This document shows positions 15,102 to 24,317 of a stretch of 64,000 nucleotides of DNA, one piece after another (the stretch's first letter is position 1; every line of letters begins with the position of its first letter). The position numbers were made by a program, and so were the translations under genes. The notes beneath the pieces are model-generated. The model saw only the letters and a list, made by a program, of their open reading frames with translations, did not search any database and was not told the origin of the DNA. The stretch is from assembly GCA_045602925.1 (NCBI GenBank), contig JAZSCN010000021.1, forward strand, positions 4,124 through 68,123, read 5' to 3'. Source of the stretch: UBA7477 sp045602925 (GTDB taxonomy: Bacteria; Bacillota; Clostridia; Oscillospirales; Ruminococcaceae).

Positions 15102-17597
15102 ATGAAATTTGGTTTCTTCGATGACGTTAACAAGGAATACGTCATCACCAACCCTAGAACCCCTTATCCTTGGATTAACTACCTGGGAACACAGGAATTC
15201 TTCTCTCTCATCTCCAACACAGCTGGCGGATACAGCTTCTACAAGGATGCAAGACTGAGAAGAATCACACGTTACCGCTACAACAACGTACCAATCGATA
15301 TGGGCGGAAGATACTTCTATATCAACGATAACGGTACTATCTGGAATCCGGGCTGGTCACCTGTAAAGACCGAGCTCGATTCTTATACATGCCGTCACGG
15401 TATCGGCTACACCATCATCACAGGTAAGAAGAACGACCTCAAGGCAGAGGCTACATTCTTTGTCCCACAGAACTACAACGGCGAAGTTCAGCAGGTTGTT
15501 CTTACAAACGAGGGCAGCGAGGCTAAGACATTCTCACTCTTCTCATTCCAGGAATGGTGTCTTTGGGATGCTCAGGATGACTGCACAAACTTCCAGAGAA
15601 ACTTCTCTACAGGTCGTGTAGAGGTTTGCGGTTCTACAATCTACCACAAGACAGAGTACAGAGACCGTCGTAACCACTACGCATTCTACTCAGTAAACGA
15701 CGAAATCGACGGCTACGATACAGACAGAGATGCCTTTATCGGCCTCTACAACGGCTTTAACAATCCTGAAGCTGTTATCGACGGCAAGGCTACAAACTCC
15801 TTCGCTGACGGCTGGTCACCAATCGCTTCACACTACAAGAAGATTACTCTCGCTCCGGGCGAGTCTAAGACTCTCGTATTCATCCTTGGCTATGTTGAAA
15901 TGCCTGTAGCTGAAAAGTTCGAGGCTGACGGAAAGACAATCAACAAGGTTAAGGCTCTCGAGATGATTGACAAGTACAATACTCCTGAAAAGGTTGCTGC
16001 AGGTCTCGCTGAGCTTAAGGCTTCTTGGGATAAGCTCCTCGGAATTCTTAATGTTGATACTCCTGATGACAAGGTTAACCGTATGGTTAATATCTGGAAT
16101 CAGTATCAGTGTATGGTTACATTCAACCTCTCACGTTCTGCTTCATACTTTGAATCAGGTATCGGCCGTGGAATGGGCTTTAGAGATTCCAACCAGGATA
16201 TCTTAGGCTTCGTTCACCAGATTCCTGACAGAGCTAGAGAAAGAATTATCGATATCGCTTCTACTCAGCTTCCTGACGGCGGTTGCTACCACCAGTACCA
16301 GCCACTCACAAAGAAGGGTAACTCCGACATCGGCGGTGACTTCTCTGATGACCCACTCTGGATGATTCTCTCTGTTTCTGCATACATCAAGGAAACAGGC
16401 GACTGGTCTATCCTCGACGAGATGGTTCCATTTGATAACGACGAGTCTTTGGCTAAGCCAATGCTCGAGCACCTCAAGGTTTCATTCTACAAGATTGTTA
16501 ATAACCTCGGTCCTCACGGTCTCCCACTCGCTATGAGAGCTGACTGGAACGACTGCATTAATCTCTCTTGCTACTCCGATACTCCTGGCGAAAGCTTCCA
16601 GACATACACTAACCCTAAGTTTGCTGCAGAAGGCGGCTACTCTAAGGTTGCTGAATCTGTAATGGTTGCTACACTCTTTACCTACACAGGTCCTAACTAC
16701 GTTTCTATCTTAAAGCACCTTGGTCTTGACGACGAGGCAGAGGCTGCTCAGGCTGAAATCGACAAGATGAAGGAAAACGTTATGGCTCACGCATTTGACG
16801 GTCAGTGGTTCCTCAGAGCTTACGACGCAAACGGCGAAAAGATGGGTTCAAATGAGTGTGAAGAAGGTAAAATCTTCATCGAGCCACAGGGCTTTGCTGT
16901 TATGTCCGAAATCGGTAAGGAAAGCGGCGCTGACATCAAGACTCTCAACTCTATCGATAAGTACCTCAACACAGACTTCGGTCTTGTTCTTAACAATCCT
17001 GCATTCACAAAGTACTACATCCAGTACGGTGAAATTTCTACATACCCAGGTGGATACAAGGAAAACGCAGGTATCTTCACACATAACAACGCTTGGATAA
17101 TCTGTGCTGAAGCTTACGCAGGTCGTGGTGACAAGGCATTCGAGTACTACTCAAAGATTGCTCCTGCCTTCACAGAAGAAACTTCCGATATTCACAAGAC
17201 CGAGCCTTACGTATACGGTCAGATGATTGGTGGTAAGGACGCAGGTGCAGATATCGGCAAGCCTGGCAACCACTTCGGTCAGGGCAAGAACTCCTGGCTC
17301 ACAGGTACAGCTGCTTGGAACTTTGTTGCTATCTCTCAGTACATTCTTGGTATTACACCTGACTTTGACGGTCTCAAGCTCGACCCATCTATCCCAGCTG
17401 AATGGGACGGCTTCGCTCTTACCAGACAGTACAGAGAAAACACCTACAACATCACAGTTAAGAACCCAGAGCACATCTGCAAGGGTGTCAAGTCTGTTAT
17501 CGTTGACGGCGTTAAGATTAACGGCAACATTCTCCCTGTATTTGAAGCAGGTTCTGTTCACGAGGTTGAAGTCCTCATGGGCGACATTAACGCATAA
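15102..17597 (+). CDS. cbp: Cellobiose phosphorylase, GH94
   Basis: 831 aa, the full length of the family. It splits cellobiose with phosphate to alpha-glucose 1-phosphate and glucose in the cytoplasm, saving ATP. The N-terminal beta-sandwich starts MKFGFFDDVNKEYVITNPRT, followed by PWINYLGTQEFFSLISNTAG, as in clostridial cellobiose phosphorylases. The (alpha/alpha)6 catalytic part has ADWNDCINL near 480-487, where the second Asp is the general acid, and GRGMGFRDSNQDILG near 357. No signal peptide. GAAAGG upstream of ATG. Codon use is strongly biased, suggesting high expression. It fits the GH16/GH5 glucanases at 41.8-44.2 kb. Confidence 0.95.
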   Translation: MKFGFFDDVNKEYVITNPRTPYPWINYLGTQEFFSLISNTAGGYSFYKDARLRRITRYRYNNVPIDMGGRYFYINDNGTIWNPGWSPVKTELDSYTCRHGIGYTIITGKKNDLKAEATFFVPQNYNGEVQQVVLTNEGSEAKTFSLFSFQEWCLWDAQDDCTNFQRNFSTGRVEVCGSTIYHKTEYRDRRNHYAFYSVNDEIDGYDTDRDAFIGLYNGFNNPEAVIDGKATNSFADGWSPIASHYKKITLAPGESKTLVFILGYVEMPVAEKFEADGKTINKVKALEMIDKYNTPEKVAAGLAELKASWDKLLGILNVDTPDDKVNRMVNIWNQYQCMVTFNLSRSASYFESGIGRGMGFRDSNQDILGFVHQIPDRARERIIDIASTQLPDGGCYHQYQPLTKKGNSDIGGDFSDDPLWMILSVSAYIKETGDWSILDEMVPFDNDESLAKPMLEHLKVSFYKIVNNLGPHGLPLAMRADWNDCINLSCYSDTPGESFQTYTNPKFAAEGGYSKVAESVMVATLFTYTGPNYVSILKHLGLDDEAEAAQAEIDKMKENVMAHAFDGQWFLRAYDANGEKMGSNECEEGKIFIEPQGFAVMSEIGKESGADIKTLNSIDKYLNTDFGLVLNNPAFTKYYIQYGEISTYPGGYKENAGIFTHNNAWIICAEAYAGRGDKAFEYYSKIAPAFTEETSDIHKTEPYVYGQMIGGKDAGADIGKPGNHFGQGKNSWLTGTAAWNFVAISQYILGITPDFDGLKLDPSIPAEWDGFALTRQYRENTYNITVKNPEHICKGVKSVIVDGVKINGNILPVFEAGSVHEVEVLMGDINA

Positions 17598-17604
17598 TAA
17601 AAAC

Positions 17605-17637
17605 AATGGTGCACTCATTATGGGTGCACCATTTTGT
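17605..17637 (+). terminator. Terminator after cellobiose phosphorylase
   Basis: ATGGTGCAC/GTGCACCAT stem followed by TTTTGTTG. Confidence 0.75.
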
Positions 17638-17650
17638 TGTATACAGAAAG

Positions 17651-17678
17651 AAAAGGTAGCATTACTGCTACCTTTTTT
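17651..17678 (-). terminator. Terminator after the metallophosphoesterase gene
   Basis: AAAGGTAGC/GCTACCTTT hairpin with T-runs on both strands, at the convergent junction. Confidence 0.7.
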
Positions 17679-17681
17679 CTA

Positions 17682-18542
17682 TCATTCGCACTCAAGCGTG
17701 CAAACTACTATATCAAATGAATTGAAAAGTCTAAGGGAATAACCGCTGTTTCCTGCTCCTGCGCTAAGGAGCATTGTAACATTGCCCTGCTCGTAACTGC
17801 CACTCGTATACTCGGGTAATAACCCCTGACCCGGAGCATATACACCGTTGCCGAACGGTATTCCAAAAAGTCCGCCGTGAGCGTGTCCCGAGAACATAAG
17901 GCAATCCTCTACGCCCGCTCTGTCACATTCTCCGGAGATATATTCCAAATCCTCCGGATAGTGATGAAGCCACAGCACGAGCTTTATGCTTTCCCTCTGA
18001 AGCTCATCTACTACCATATCAAGACCGGCGCCCTGGGTAGTAAGAGTACCTGCAACCGTGACGCTCTGACCATCTCGCAAAATCTCTGTAACATAGTCAT
18101 CTAAGATTGTTATGCCGTTTTCGTTGCAACAACTTCTCATACGCTCCATATCGCTGTCCGAAAGCGACCTGTCGTGATTTCCCCATACTATATAGCAGGG
18201 TGCAATTTTTGAAGCTTCTTCTAAGAAGTAGCATGCCCTCGACACATCGGTTCTTATAGAGTCCACTATATCACCCGTCATAAAGATGTAGTCGGGCTCT
18301 TGCTTACTTACCTTCTCTAAAAGTCTGTCGCAGTAGTTCTCGCTCGCATTGTGGAAGTCAGAAATCTGCACTATTTTTACACCGTCAAACTCCGTTGGCA
18401 GAAGTGCGCTTTTGTAGGTGTGCTCCTCTACCGTTATAACAGTATTCGACCTTATAAACTCTGCGATGAGAAGTATTGCCGCCGTGAGCAGTATGCAAAG
18501 TATTATTTTTTTCTTCTTGGATAATCCCTTTATGCTTTTCAT
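17682..18542 (-). CDS. Membrane-anchored metallophosphoesterase (YkuE-like)
   Basis: 286 aa. One N-terminal membrane anchor (IILCILLTAAILLIAEFI) places the enzyme outside the cytoplasm. All calcineurin-type metal motifs are present: QISDFHN, MTGDIVDS, WGNHD, LHHYP and FSGHAHGG. YkuE-type proteins hydrolyse phospholipid-like or UDP-lipid A-like esters; the substrate here is unknown. The HTH gene lies 8 bases upstream on the same strand, so it is likely the last gene of a three-gene run. Confidence 0.85.
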   Translation of the reverse strand: MKSIKGLSKKKKIILCILLTAAILLIAEFIRSNTVITVEEHTYKSALLPTEFDGVKIVQISDFHNASENYCDRLLEKVSKQEPDYIFMTGDIVDSIRTDVSRACYFLEEASKIAPCYIVWGNHDRSLSDSDMERMRSCCNENGITILDDYVTEILRDGQSVTVAGTLTTQGAGLDMVVDELQRESIKLVLWLHHYPEDLEYISGECDRAGVEDCLMFSGHAHGGLFGIPFGNGVYAPGQGLLPEYTSGSYEQGNVTMLLSAGAGNSGYSLRLFNSFDIVVCTLECE

Positions 18543-18550
18543 AGAAAGTC

Positions 18551-18775
18551 CTACTCCTCAGAAATGTTATCGTCAGGTGTGTATTCTAAAATATCACCCG
18601 GCTGGCATTCCAGCGTTTTACAAATCGCCTCAAGGGTAGAAAATCTTATTGCGCTGACCTTTCCCGTCTTGAGCTTTGAAAGATTGACATTAGATACGCC
18701 AACACTATCCGAAAGCTCGTTAAGGCTCATTTTTCTGTCAGCCATCACTCTGTCCAGTCTTAAGATAATTGCCAT
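18551..18775 (-). CDS. Small Cro/CI-type HTH regulator (YozG-like)
   Basis: 74 aa, almost entirely a helix-turn-helix: LNELSDSVGVSNVNLSKLKTG followed by AIRFSTLEAICKTLECQPGD. This matches the HTH_26/YozG group that is regularly paired with DUF2975 membrane proteins. The DUF2975 partner is immediately upstream on the same strand. It probably represses the pair's own promoter and may be held at the membrane by the partner. Confidence 0.85.
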   Translation of the reverse strand: MAIILRLDRVMADRKMSLNELSDSVGVSNVNLSKLKTGKVSAIRFSTLEAICKTLECQPGDILEYTPDDNISEE

Positions 18776-18789
18776 GCTTTCACCTCATA

Positions 18790-19479
18790 TTAAAGTGTTT
18801 CGTCAGATTCGCGCTGGAGCTGTGCACCGTAGTTAAAGATGTAGATTACAAGGAGCACTATTGCCATCAAAAGTATGTTCATAATGTTGATTGTACCTAA
18901 AAGCCCCTGCCCAAGAATCATTACTGCAAACCAAGGGATAATAGAATATGCAAACTGCTTCATTCTCTTTGTAACATTTTCTTCAAAAGGCGATTCGCAC
19001 TTTTCAAAAGCCTTTGCAAGCTTCTTTGCAAAAACGAGTGTTATATAAGCAGCTGCAATAACGAGCGAAACGAGGATACAAGCTATACCTAAAATACCGC
19101 CCAAGCCGATAACGCCATCTAAGTCTTCTCTTAATTTGTCGAGGTCAAAGCCTGCATTTGCAACTACTGTGAGAACATCGCCCTGCTCTGTTGCAGCCAG
19201 CTTCTCAATTTCTACGCCTGCTACACTGACAATAACTTCATCAACGATTTCCTCGTCTACAAGGCTGAGCGGAAACTCGCTGTTGTCGAACGAAACATTT
19301 GCAGTAGCGTCAAAGTTTATCTTGATAGAATCCTCTGCTTTATCGCTCATTGTAAAGCCGACAATCGCAAAGCACACACATATTACAAAACCTATAATAA
19401 CCAGCACCTGTGCGATAGTAACTGCTATCTTGCTGATTTTTCCGATAAGATTAATTTTTTTGATTGCGTCATTTTTCAT
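18790..19479 (-). CDS. DUF2975-type membrane protein
   Basis: 229 aa with membrane segments near 18-42, 125-150, 165-185 and 190-210. The family's typical end, YGAQLQRESDETL, is present. The extracytoplasmic loop (about 45-120) is beta-rich. Forms an operon with the HTH gene 14 bases downstream; such pairs are thought to act as a membrane-linked regulator, though the signal is not known. Confidence 0.8.
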   Translation of the reverse strand: MKNDAIKKINLIGKISKIAVTIAQVLVIIGFVICVCFAIVGFTMSDKAEDSIKINFDATANVSFDNSEFPLSLVDEEIVDEVIVSVAGVEIEKLAATEQGDVLTVVANAGFDLDKLREDLDGVIGLGGILGIACILVSLVIAAAYITLVFAKKLAKAFEKCESPFEENVTKRMKQFAYSIIPWFAVMILGQGLLGTINIMNILLMAIVLLVIYIFNYGAQLQRESDETL

Positions 19480-19532
19480 GATGATTTTCCTTTCATGTAG
19501 AAGTTTTTGTTTTCGTTTCAGCTGATGTGCTC

Positions 19533-19561
19533 AGTATACATCAATATTTTTCGTTTGTCAA
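19533..19561 (-). promoter_or_regulatory. Promoter of the DUF2975/HTH operon
   Basis: TTGACA, 17 bases, TATACT on the minus strand. Confidence 0.7.
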
Positions 19562-19566
19562 CAATA

Positions 19567-19669
19567 ATTTATCGTTTATCATTAAATTTGTGATAATTAT
19601 ACATATCACCGACGACTTTTTGTGCGATTTGATATGCAATTTTCACGATAAATATTTAATGTTTATCGT
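19567..19669. promoter_or_regulatory. TTTATCGT operator-like repeats upstream of the DUF2975/HTH promoter
   Basis: ACGATAAA (19645-19652) and TTTATCGT (19662-19669) form a perfect 8-bp inverted repeat with 9 bases between. A further TTTATCGT-TTATC-ATTAAAT lies at 19568-19588. Probably sites for the small HTH protein. Confidence 0.5.
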
Positions 19670-19686
19670 TAAATCAATGGTAAAAA

Positions 19687-19718
19687 CTAAGTCCGACGCA
19701 TATTACATCGGACTTAAA
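19687..19718 (-). terminator. Terminator after ung
   Basis: AAGTCCGA/TCGGACTT stem, 14-base interior, T-rich tail (TTAGTTTTT) on the minus strand. Confidence 0.65.
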
Positions 19719-19724
19719 TTTTCT

Positions 19725-20396
19725 TTAATCTGGAATTTTCCAGTCAATCGGTACTATATCATTTTGCGACAGGAAGGTGTTGACCTTTGAAAAATGCCTA
19801 CAGCCGAAAAATCCGTTGTATGCAGAAAGCGGGCTCGGATGTGCGCAGGTAAACACCGCGTGCTGCTTTGCTGTAATAAGCTGAGCTTTTGTCTTGGCGT
19901 TACCACCCCAGAGGATAAACGCTATCGGCTCTTTTCTGTCACTGAGTCTTCGGATTATCTCATCGGTGAAAATCTCCCAGCCCTTACCCTTGTGGCTGTT
20001 CGCCTGGCCTTCTCTCACCGTTAAAACCGTGTTAAGCAGCAGTACGCCCTGCCTTGCCCACGAGGTAAGCTCGCCATGTGACGCAGGAGAAATCCCTAAA
20101 TCGTCATACAGCTCCTTATACATATTTTTAAGTGAGGGTGGAATCTTACAGCCCTTTTGCACAGAAAAGCACAGCCCATGCGCCTGGCCGACCTCGTGGT
20201 AAGGGTCCTGACCGAGAATTACAGCCTTGACGCTACTATATGGCGTAGTCTTCAAGGCGTTAAAGACGTTTTGCTTTTCGGGGAAGACTCTTCCACTATT
20301 ATATTCTTCCTTTAAAAAATCACAGAGGCTTGTAAAGTAGGGCTTTTTAAACTCCTCCGACAAGACCTCGTCCCAGCCTGAGCCAATTCTTATCAT
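19725..20396 (-). CDS. ung: Uracil-DNA glycosylase, family 1
   Basis: 223 aa. Removes uracil from DNA. Water-activating loop GQDPYH near residue 65, GLCFSV, LLLNTVLTV, and HPSPLS with the catalytic His are all present. The start is ATG 20396 (MIRIGSGWDEVL); the long upstream extension of the frame has no family similarity. There is no clear Shine-Dalgarno, but the ATG lies 2 bases past the TAA of a 34-aa gene, so translation is probably coupled. Length is normal for Ung. Confidence 0.95.
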   Translation of the reverse strand: MIRIGSGWDEVLSEEFKKPYFTSLCDFLKEEYNSGRVFPEKQNVFNALKTTPYSSVKAVILGQDPYHEVGQAHGLCFSVQKGCKIPPSLKNMYKELYDDLGISPASHGELTSWARQGVLLLNTVLTVREGQANSHKGKGWEIFTDEIIRRLSDRKEPIAFILWGGNAKTKAQLITAKQHAVFTCAHPSPLSAYNGFFGCRHFSKVNTFLSQNDIVPIDWKIPD

Positions 20397-20398
20397 AA

Positions 20399-20503
20399 TT
20401 AGCCGGCAACTATGCTGAGAATAATTGAGCCAACAACGCTGAGCAGCATAACTCCTGCGATAACGAGTGCAATTATACGCTTCTTTAAATCCTTCTTTTT
20501 CAT
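20399..20503 (-). CDS. 34-aa single-helix membrane peptide upstream of ung
   Basis: The product starts MKKKDLKKRIIALVIAGVML and continues LSVVGSIILSIVAG: a lysine-rich start then one hydrophobic helix. GGAGG is 8 bases before the ATG, much stronger than the signal for ung. Its stop is followed by TT and the ung ATG. Similar Lys-rich one-helix peptides are common in clostridia (DUF4044-like); function unknown. Confidence 0.65.
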   Translation of the reverse strand: MKKKDLKKRIIALVIAGVMLLSVVGSIILSIVAG

Positions 20504-20643
20504 AAGTTTTTCCTCCGAAATTCATTGCTCTCATAATTATACCATAAGTTACATTTTCTTTCAAGATAAATTTTAATCTTGCAAAGAAAGAAAGTATATT
20601 GTATAATAGAAGCGATGTACTTGTTATTAAGAGGAGGTTGGTT

Positions 20644-22605
20644 ATGACTTCGTACAACAAGCTTGTTAGAATAAGCCTTAGTGTTCGCCATTTCGGCAAG
20701 GACAAGGAGGCTGCCATAGCTACTATAGAAAATATAATAAGAACCTGCAAGGGCGTTTTCCCTGATGGTATAAAGGTTCTCGAATCAAACGTGTCAGGCT
20801 GTGAGCTGCTACTTTGCAGTGGCGCCTTCGACAACGACTACACCCAGAAAATCATTCTCGGTATCTCAAAGGATATCCTTGGTGACGTAGACGTAGCTTC
20901 AGTTATAAAGGTGTCGGTTTCTGACCTCGTTATAGATAAGAAGGATAAGGGCGACACTCCCGAGGCACTCAAGGAGATTGAAAAGCTCGTAGGCTGCGAG
21001 GAATTCAAGGAGCTTGCAAGAGAGATTACCGCCATAGCTCCACAGATTATAAAGAACTCTACACAAAAGGTTTTTGCAAATCAGAGCTACCTTTTCTCTA
21101 TAAACAGTGGTTGTGGTCTTTCAACAATCGTATCTCTTTTTGCAGAGCTTGTAAGCGAGCTGTCTGTTTTCAGCTTCTCCGACGAGCCTTACATAGTTGA
21201 AGAAACCCTGCGTCAGCGTGGCGTTGCTGAGGCTCCCGATGCCTACCTGGGCAAGCTTGCAAGTCTTAAAAACGGGCGTCAGCGCCGTGGCGGACAGCTT
21301 TACTGTATCGACATAAGCGAGTGGATCGGAAAAACCAACGACAAGGAATTCCGTGATATGCTCTCGCTCGCTGCCGAGCATACCGAAAACAACATTTTCA
21401 TATTCCGTATTCCGTTTATCGAGGGCAACGTTCTTCGTGAGGTTCAGGAGAGCCTCAATGATATGCTCTTTACAAGAGAGGTTTCCTTCACTCCGTACAA
21501 TATGCCACAGCTCAAGGAATGCGCCGAGAGGACTTTTTCTTCAAACGGCTATTCTATGGAAGACGGCGCTTGGGATGTTTTTGAAACAAGAATTGCCGAG
21601 GAAAAGAGCGACGGCAGGTTCTACGGCATAAACACCGTTCACAAGGTTGTCAATGAAATCATCTACAAAAAGCTTGTTGCGAATGTCCAGGATGGCAAGG
21701 AAGACACCGTCATCCGCAAGTCGGATATTATATCGCTTGCACAGAGCTACGGTCAGCGTGACAAGACAGCCGGTGAGCTTCTCTCTGAGCTTGTCGGTAT
21801 GGAAGATATCAAGAATAAGGTTCAGGAGATTGTTAACCAGATAAAGGTTTCTCTCAAGAATGATATTGATTCTCCTTGCCTGCATATGCAATTTATCGGC
21901 AACCCCGGAACAGGCAAGACCACCGTTGCACGAATCGTCGGAAAGCTTCTTAAAGAAAACGGCGTGCTTCGTAACGGAGACTTCTTCGAGTATAGTGGTC
22001 GTGACTTCTGTGGAAAGTTTATAGGCGAAACTGCCCCTAAGACTGCTAGTATGTGTCGTGACGCATACGGCTCTGTGCTGTTTATCGACGAGGCGTACTC
22101 GCTCTATCGTGGCGATTCTGATTCAAGAGATTTCGGCAGAGAGGCACTCGACACTCTTATTGCACAGATGGAAAATCATCGCACAGACTTTGTTGTAATT
22201 ATGGCAGGCTACGCCGACGATATGGAAACTCTCATGAGTGGAAATATCGGTCTTAAGAGCCGTATGCCGTACACTATATCCTTCTCAAACTACACTCCGC
22301 CTGAGCTTTTCGAGATATTTAAAAAGCTACTCGCTGAGCATTTTGAGTATGACAGCAAGGTACTTTCAGAGGCTAAGGACTACTTTGAAAGCATACCCGA
22401 GAGTGTGCTTTCAGCAAAGGACTTCTCCAACGCTCGCTTTGTGCGTAACCTCTTTGAAAGAACCTGGAGTAAAGCGGCTATGCGTTCTAAGCTGCTTGGC
22501 GAAAATAAGTTTATCGTCACAGCCGAGGACTTTAAGCTTGCAACAGCCGAGAGAGAATTTTCTTCCATTATCGCAAAGAAGACTCGTTCACTTGGATTCA
22601 GATAA
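20644..22605 (+). CDS. CbxX/CfxQ-type AAA+ ATPase (SpoVK-like)
   Basis: 653 aa from ATG 20644 (GAGGAGG upstream; the longer frame adds 15 unlikely residues). Residues 1-370 form an N-terminal region without recognised motif. The AAA+ module follows: Walker A GNPGTGKT near 418, Walker B VLFIDEAYSL near 478, sensor IVIMAGYADDM and arginine-finger region GLKSRMPYTISF. CbxX proteins remodel Rubisco in autotrophs, but clostridial relatives (SpoVK) are tied to sporulation or have unknown clients. A terminator follows directly, so it is a single-gene unit. Confidence 0.88.
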   Translation: MTSYNKLVRISLSVRHFGKDKEAAIATIENIIRTCKGVFPDGIKVLESNVSGCELLLCSGAFDNDYTQKIILGISKDILGDVDVASVIKVSVSDLVIDKKDKGDTPEALKEIEKLVGCEEFKELAREITAIAPQIIKNSTQKVFANQSYLFSINSGCGLSTIVSLFAELVSELSVFSFSDEPYIVEETLRQRGVAEAPDAYLGKLASLKNGRQRRGGQLYCIDISEWIGKTNDKEFRDMLSLAAEHTENNIFIFRIPFIEGNVLREVQESLNDMLFTREVSFTPYNMPQLKECAERTFSSNGYSMEDGAWDVFETRIAEEKSDGRFYGINTVHKVVNEIIYKKLVANVQDGKEDTVIRKSDIISLAQSYGQRDKTAGELLSELVGMEDIKNKVQEIVNQIKVSLKNDIDSPCLHMQFIGNPGTGKTTVARIVGKLLKENGVLRNGDFFEYSGRDFCGKFIGETAPKTASMCRDAYGSVLFIDEAYSLYRGDSDSRDFGREALDTLIAQMENHRTDFVVIMAGYADDMETLMSGNIGLKSRMPYTISFSNYTPPELFEIFKKLLAEHFEYDSKVLSEAKDYFESIPESVLSAKDFSNARFVRNLFERTWSKAAMRSKLLGENKFIVTAEDFKLATAEREFSSIIAKKTRSLGFR

Positions 22606-22612
22606 TAATTAT

Positions 22613-22648
22613 AGCCTGCAAGGTTTATTCCCTGCAGGCTTTTCTTTT
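22613..22648 (+). terminator. Terminator after the AAA+ ATPase gene
   Basis: AGCCTGCA/TGCAGGCT stem followed by TTTTCTTTT. Confidence 0.8.
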
Positions 22649-22652
22649 GCAT

Positions 22653-22690
22653 AAAAATACTGCCTGCTGAGAATTACTCGGCAGGCAGTT
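22653..22690 (-). terminator. Terminator after the cytidylate-kinase-like gene
   Basis: ACTGCCTGC/GCAGGCAGT stem followed by ATTTTTAT on the minus strand. Confidence 0.8.
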
Positions 22691-22700
22691 CGCTTTTATG

Positions 22701-23324
22701 TTATTCTAAATTTTCCTTCATATCAATATATCTCTTCATAATCTCTACTGCGCCGTCAATGCCGGTCTTTGAAGAGTTGATGCAAAGGTCATAGTTCTTA
22801 GCCTCGCCCCACTTTAAGTCTGTGTAGTAGTTAAAGTAGCTTGCACGACGCTTGTCGGTCTTTCTTATAAAATCCTCGACCTTGTTCTTTTCAATATCGT
22901 ATCTTTCAAGAATACGCTTTTTCTTCTCGATGATGTTACCTGTTACAAAGAAGTTCACAACATTAGGATTATCTCTGAGAACATAGTCTGCACATCTGCC
23001 GACAATAACGCAAGGTTCCTGAGCAAGTGCTTTTATAGCCTCAAACTGTGCTAAGAAAATCTTATGGTTAAGTGGCATTTCGCCCGATGTAAGCCTGCCG
23101 TCAGAGCTTGGAGTATATGTGCCCATAACAAGAGAATATAGCAGACTTCCTGTGTAAGACTCATCATGCTTAACAAAGAGGTCCTCGCATATTCCGCTAC
23201 GCTTTGCAGCTACGCCTAATAACTCCTTATCATAAAACGGTATGCCGAGCTGCTTAGCAAGCTCCTTACCGATTGCATGACCTCCACTACCGAATTCACG
23301 GCTGATTGTAATAACAGTTTTCAT
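22701..23324 (-). CDS. Cytidylate kinase-like nucleotide kinase
   Basis: 207 aa. P-loop-like start ISREFGSGGHAIGKELAKQL, central VIVGRCADYVLRD, and the lid region IRKTDKRRASYFNYYTD mark the cytidylate-kinase-like family (PF13189) rather than true Cmk. The real substrate of this group is not established. Single-gene unit with GGAGGG upstream of ATG; the next gene upstream is 160 bases away. Confidence 0.88.
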   Translation of the reverse strand: MKTVITISREFGSGGHAIGKELAKQLGIPFYDKELLGVAAKRSGICEDLFVKHDESYTGSLLYSLVMGTYTPSSDGRLTSGEMPLNHKIFLAQFEAIKALAQEPCVIVGRCADYVLRDNPNVVNFFVTGNIIEKKKRILERYDIEKNKVEDFIRKTDKRRASYFNYYTDLKWGEAKNYDLCINSSKTGIDGAVEIMKRYIDMKENLE

Positions 23325-23486
23325 ATGCGTTCCCTCCGCTTCAAAAGTATTCTTGGTATATATATTATATCACATTTTTCTCATTAAGTATACAATTATT
23401 CACGCGTCGATATAACAAATTTGTCCTAATGTTTTTGTGCATTGTTCACAGTGTCTGCAACAACTCGCCTTGAGATGCATATAATG

Positions 23487-23969
23487 TTACAGGTCGGCGT
23501 GCGCACAGAAAACGCCCTTGTCAGTTATGTCTATATAGCCGTAGGACGCCTTTTTAAAATCTCTTGGAGAAGACGCACTACCGGGATTCATAATATATAT
23601 TCCGTCGTCGTATTCAAGATGCCTGCAATGAGTGTGCCCGAATAACATAACATTAATTTCGTTTTCCTTCGCAAGATAAAAAAGTCTGTCGGTAGAATAC
23701 TTCACTCCGTGGTTGTGGCCGTGGGTGAACATAATTCTCACACCGTCAACCGATAGAATGTCTACATCTGGAGCAGACGACATAAAATCGCAGTTGCCCC
23801 TAACGTTGTAAATTCTCTTGTCGGGATACCTCTCACGCATACGGTCAAGCTCACGCTCTCCGTCGCCTAAAAATACATACGCATAGGCGTCCTTCTCAAG
23901 AATTTCTCTCATGGCACTCTCCCTGCCGTGAGTATCAGAAAAGACTATTATTCTTTTTGAAGCAGGCAT
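23487..23969 (-). CDS. YfcE-type metallophosphodiesterase
   Basis: 160 aa. Compact phosphodiesterase with SDTHGR, FLGDGERE, RGNCDF, FTHGHNHG and FGHTHC, all metal ligands of the YfcE/MJ0936 family. Cytosolic; members hydrolyse phosphodiesters of unknown physiological identity. Divergent from the cluster starting at 24045, with about 75 bases between. Confidence 0.9.
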   Translation of the reverse strand: MPASKRIIVFSDTHGRESAMREILEKDAYAYVFLGDGERELDRMRERYPDKRIYNVRGNCDFMSSAPDVDILSVDGVRIMFTHGHNHGVKYSTDRLFYLAKENEINVMLFGHTHCRHLEYDDGIYIMNPGSASSPRDFKKASYGYIDITDKGVFCAHADL

Positions 23970-24044
23970 AACCCTCGCCCCCTTTTATTACTTCGCAATT
24001 AGATTTTAACATATTACACAACTAATTTCAAGGAGGATACAGCT

Positions 24045-24284
24045 ATGACACCACTAAACGAAAAGATTAAAAACCAGATGCTAAAAAACGTATCGCAAAA
24101 AACCGGCATGACAGAAGCTGAGCTAAAGGAAGCTTTAGAGAGTGGAAAGCTCGATTCGTTCACTAAGGGAATGTCGCAAGGCGATATAGAAAAGCTGACA
24201 AGTGCGCTTTCTAACCCCTCGCTTGCACAAAAAATACTCTCGACTCCGCAGGCACAGGAGATTATAAAGAAGCTGAAATCCTAG
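24045..24284 (+). CDS. Small helical protein of unknown function, first of three
   Basis: 79 aa, all helical by composition, with a basic start (NEKIKNQMLKNVSQKTG) and a repeat-like LSNPSLAQKILSTPQAQEII. AAGGAGGATACAGCT precedes the ATG. It opens a tight three-gene cluster (24045-24978) of related small helical proteins ahead of zapA. Function unknown. Confidence 0.72.
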   Translation: MTPLNEKIKNQMLKNVSQKTGMTEAELKEALESGKLDSFTKGMSQGDIEKLTSALSNPSLAQKILSTPQAQEIIKKLKS

Positions 24285-24317
24285 TGTAATTTCTAAAAAA
24301 GAAGGGAGGTCGACAGC

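Noticed and set aside
17151..17618. Minus-strand frame across the end of cellobiose phosphorylase
   Set aside because: Shadow of a highly biased coding region; no start signal or recognisable content.
19725..20834. A 369-aa fusion with Ung at its C-terminus
   Set aside because: The extra 146 residues cross a promoter region and the 34-aa gene and have no domain character; Ung starts at 20396.
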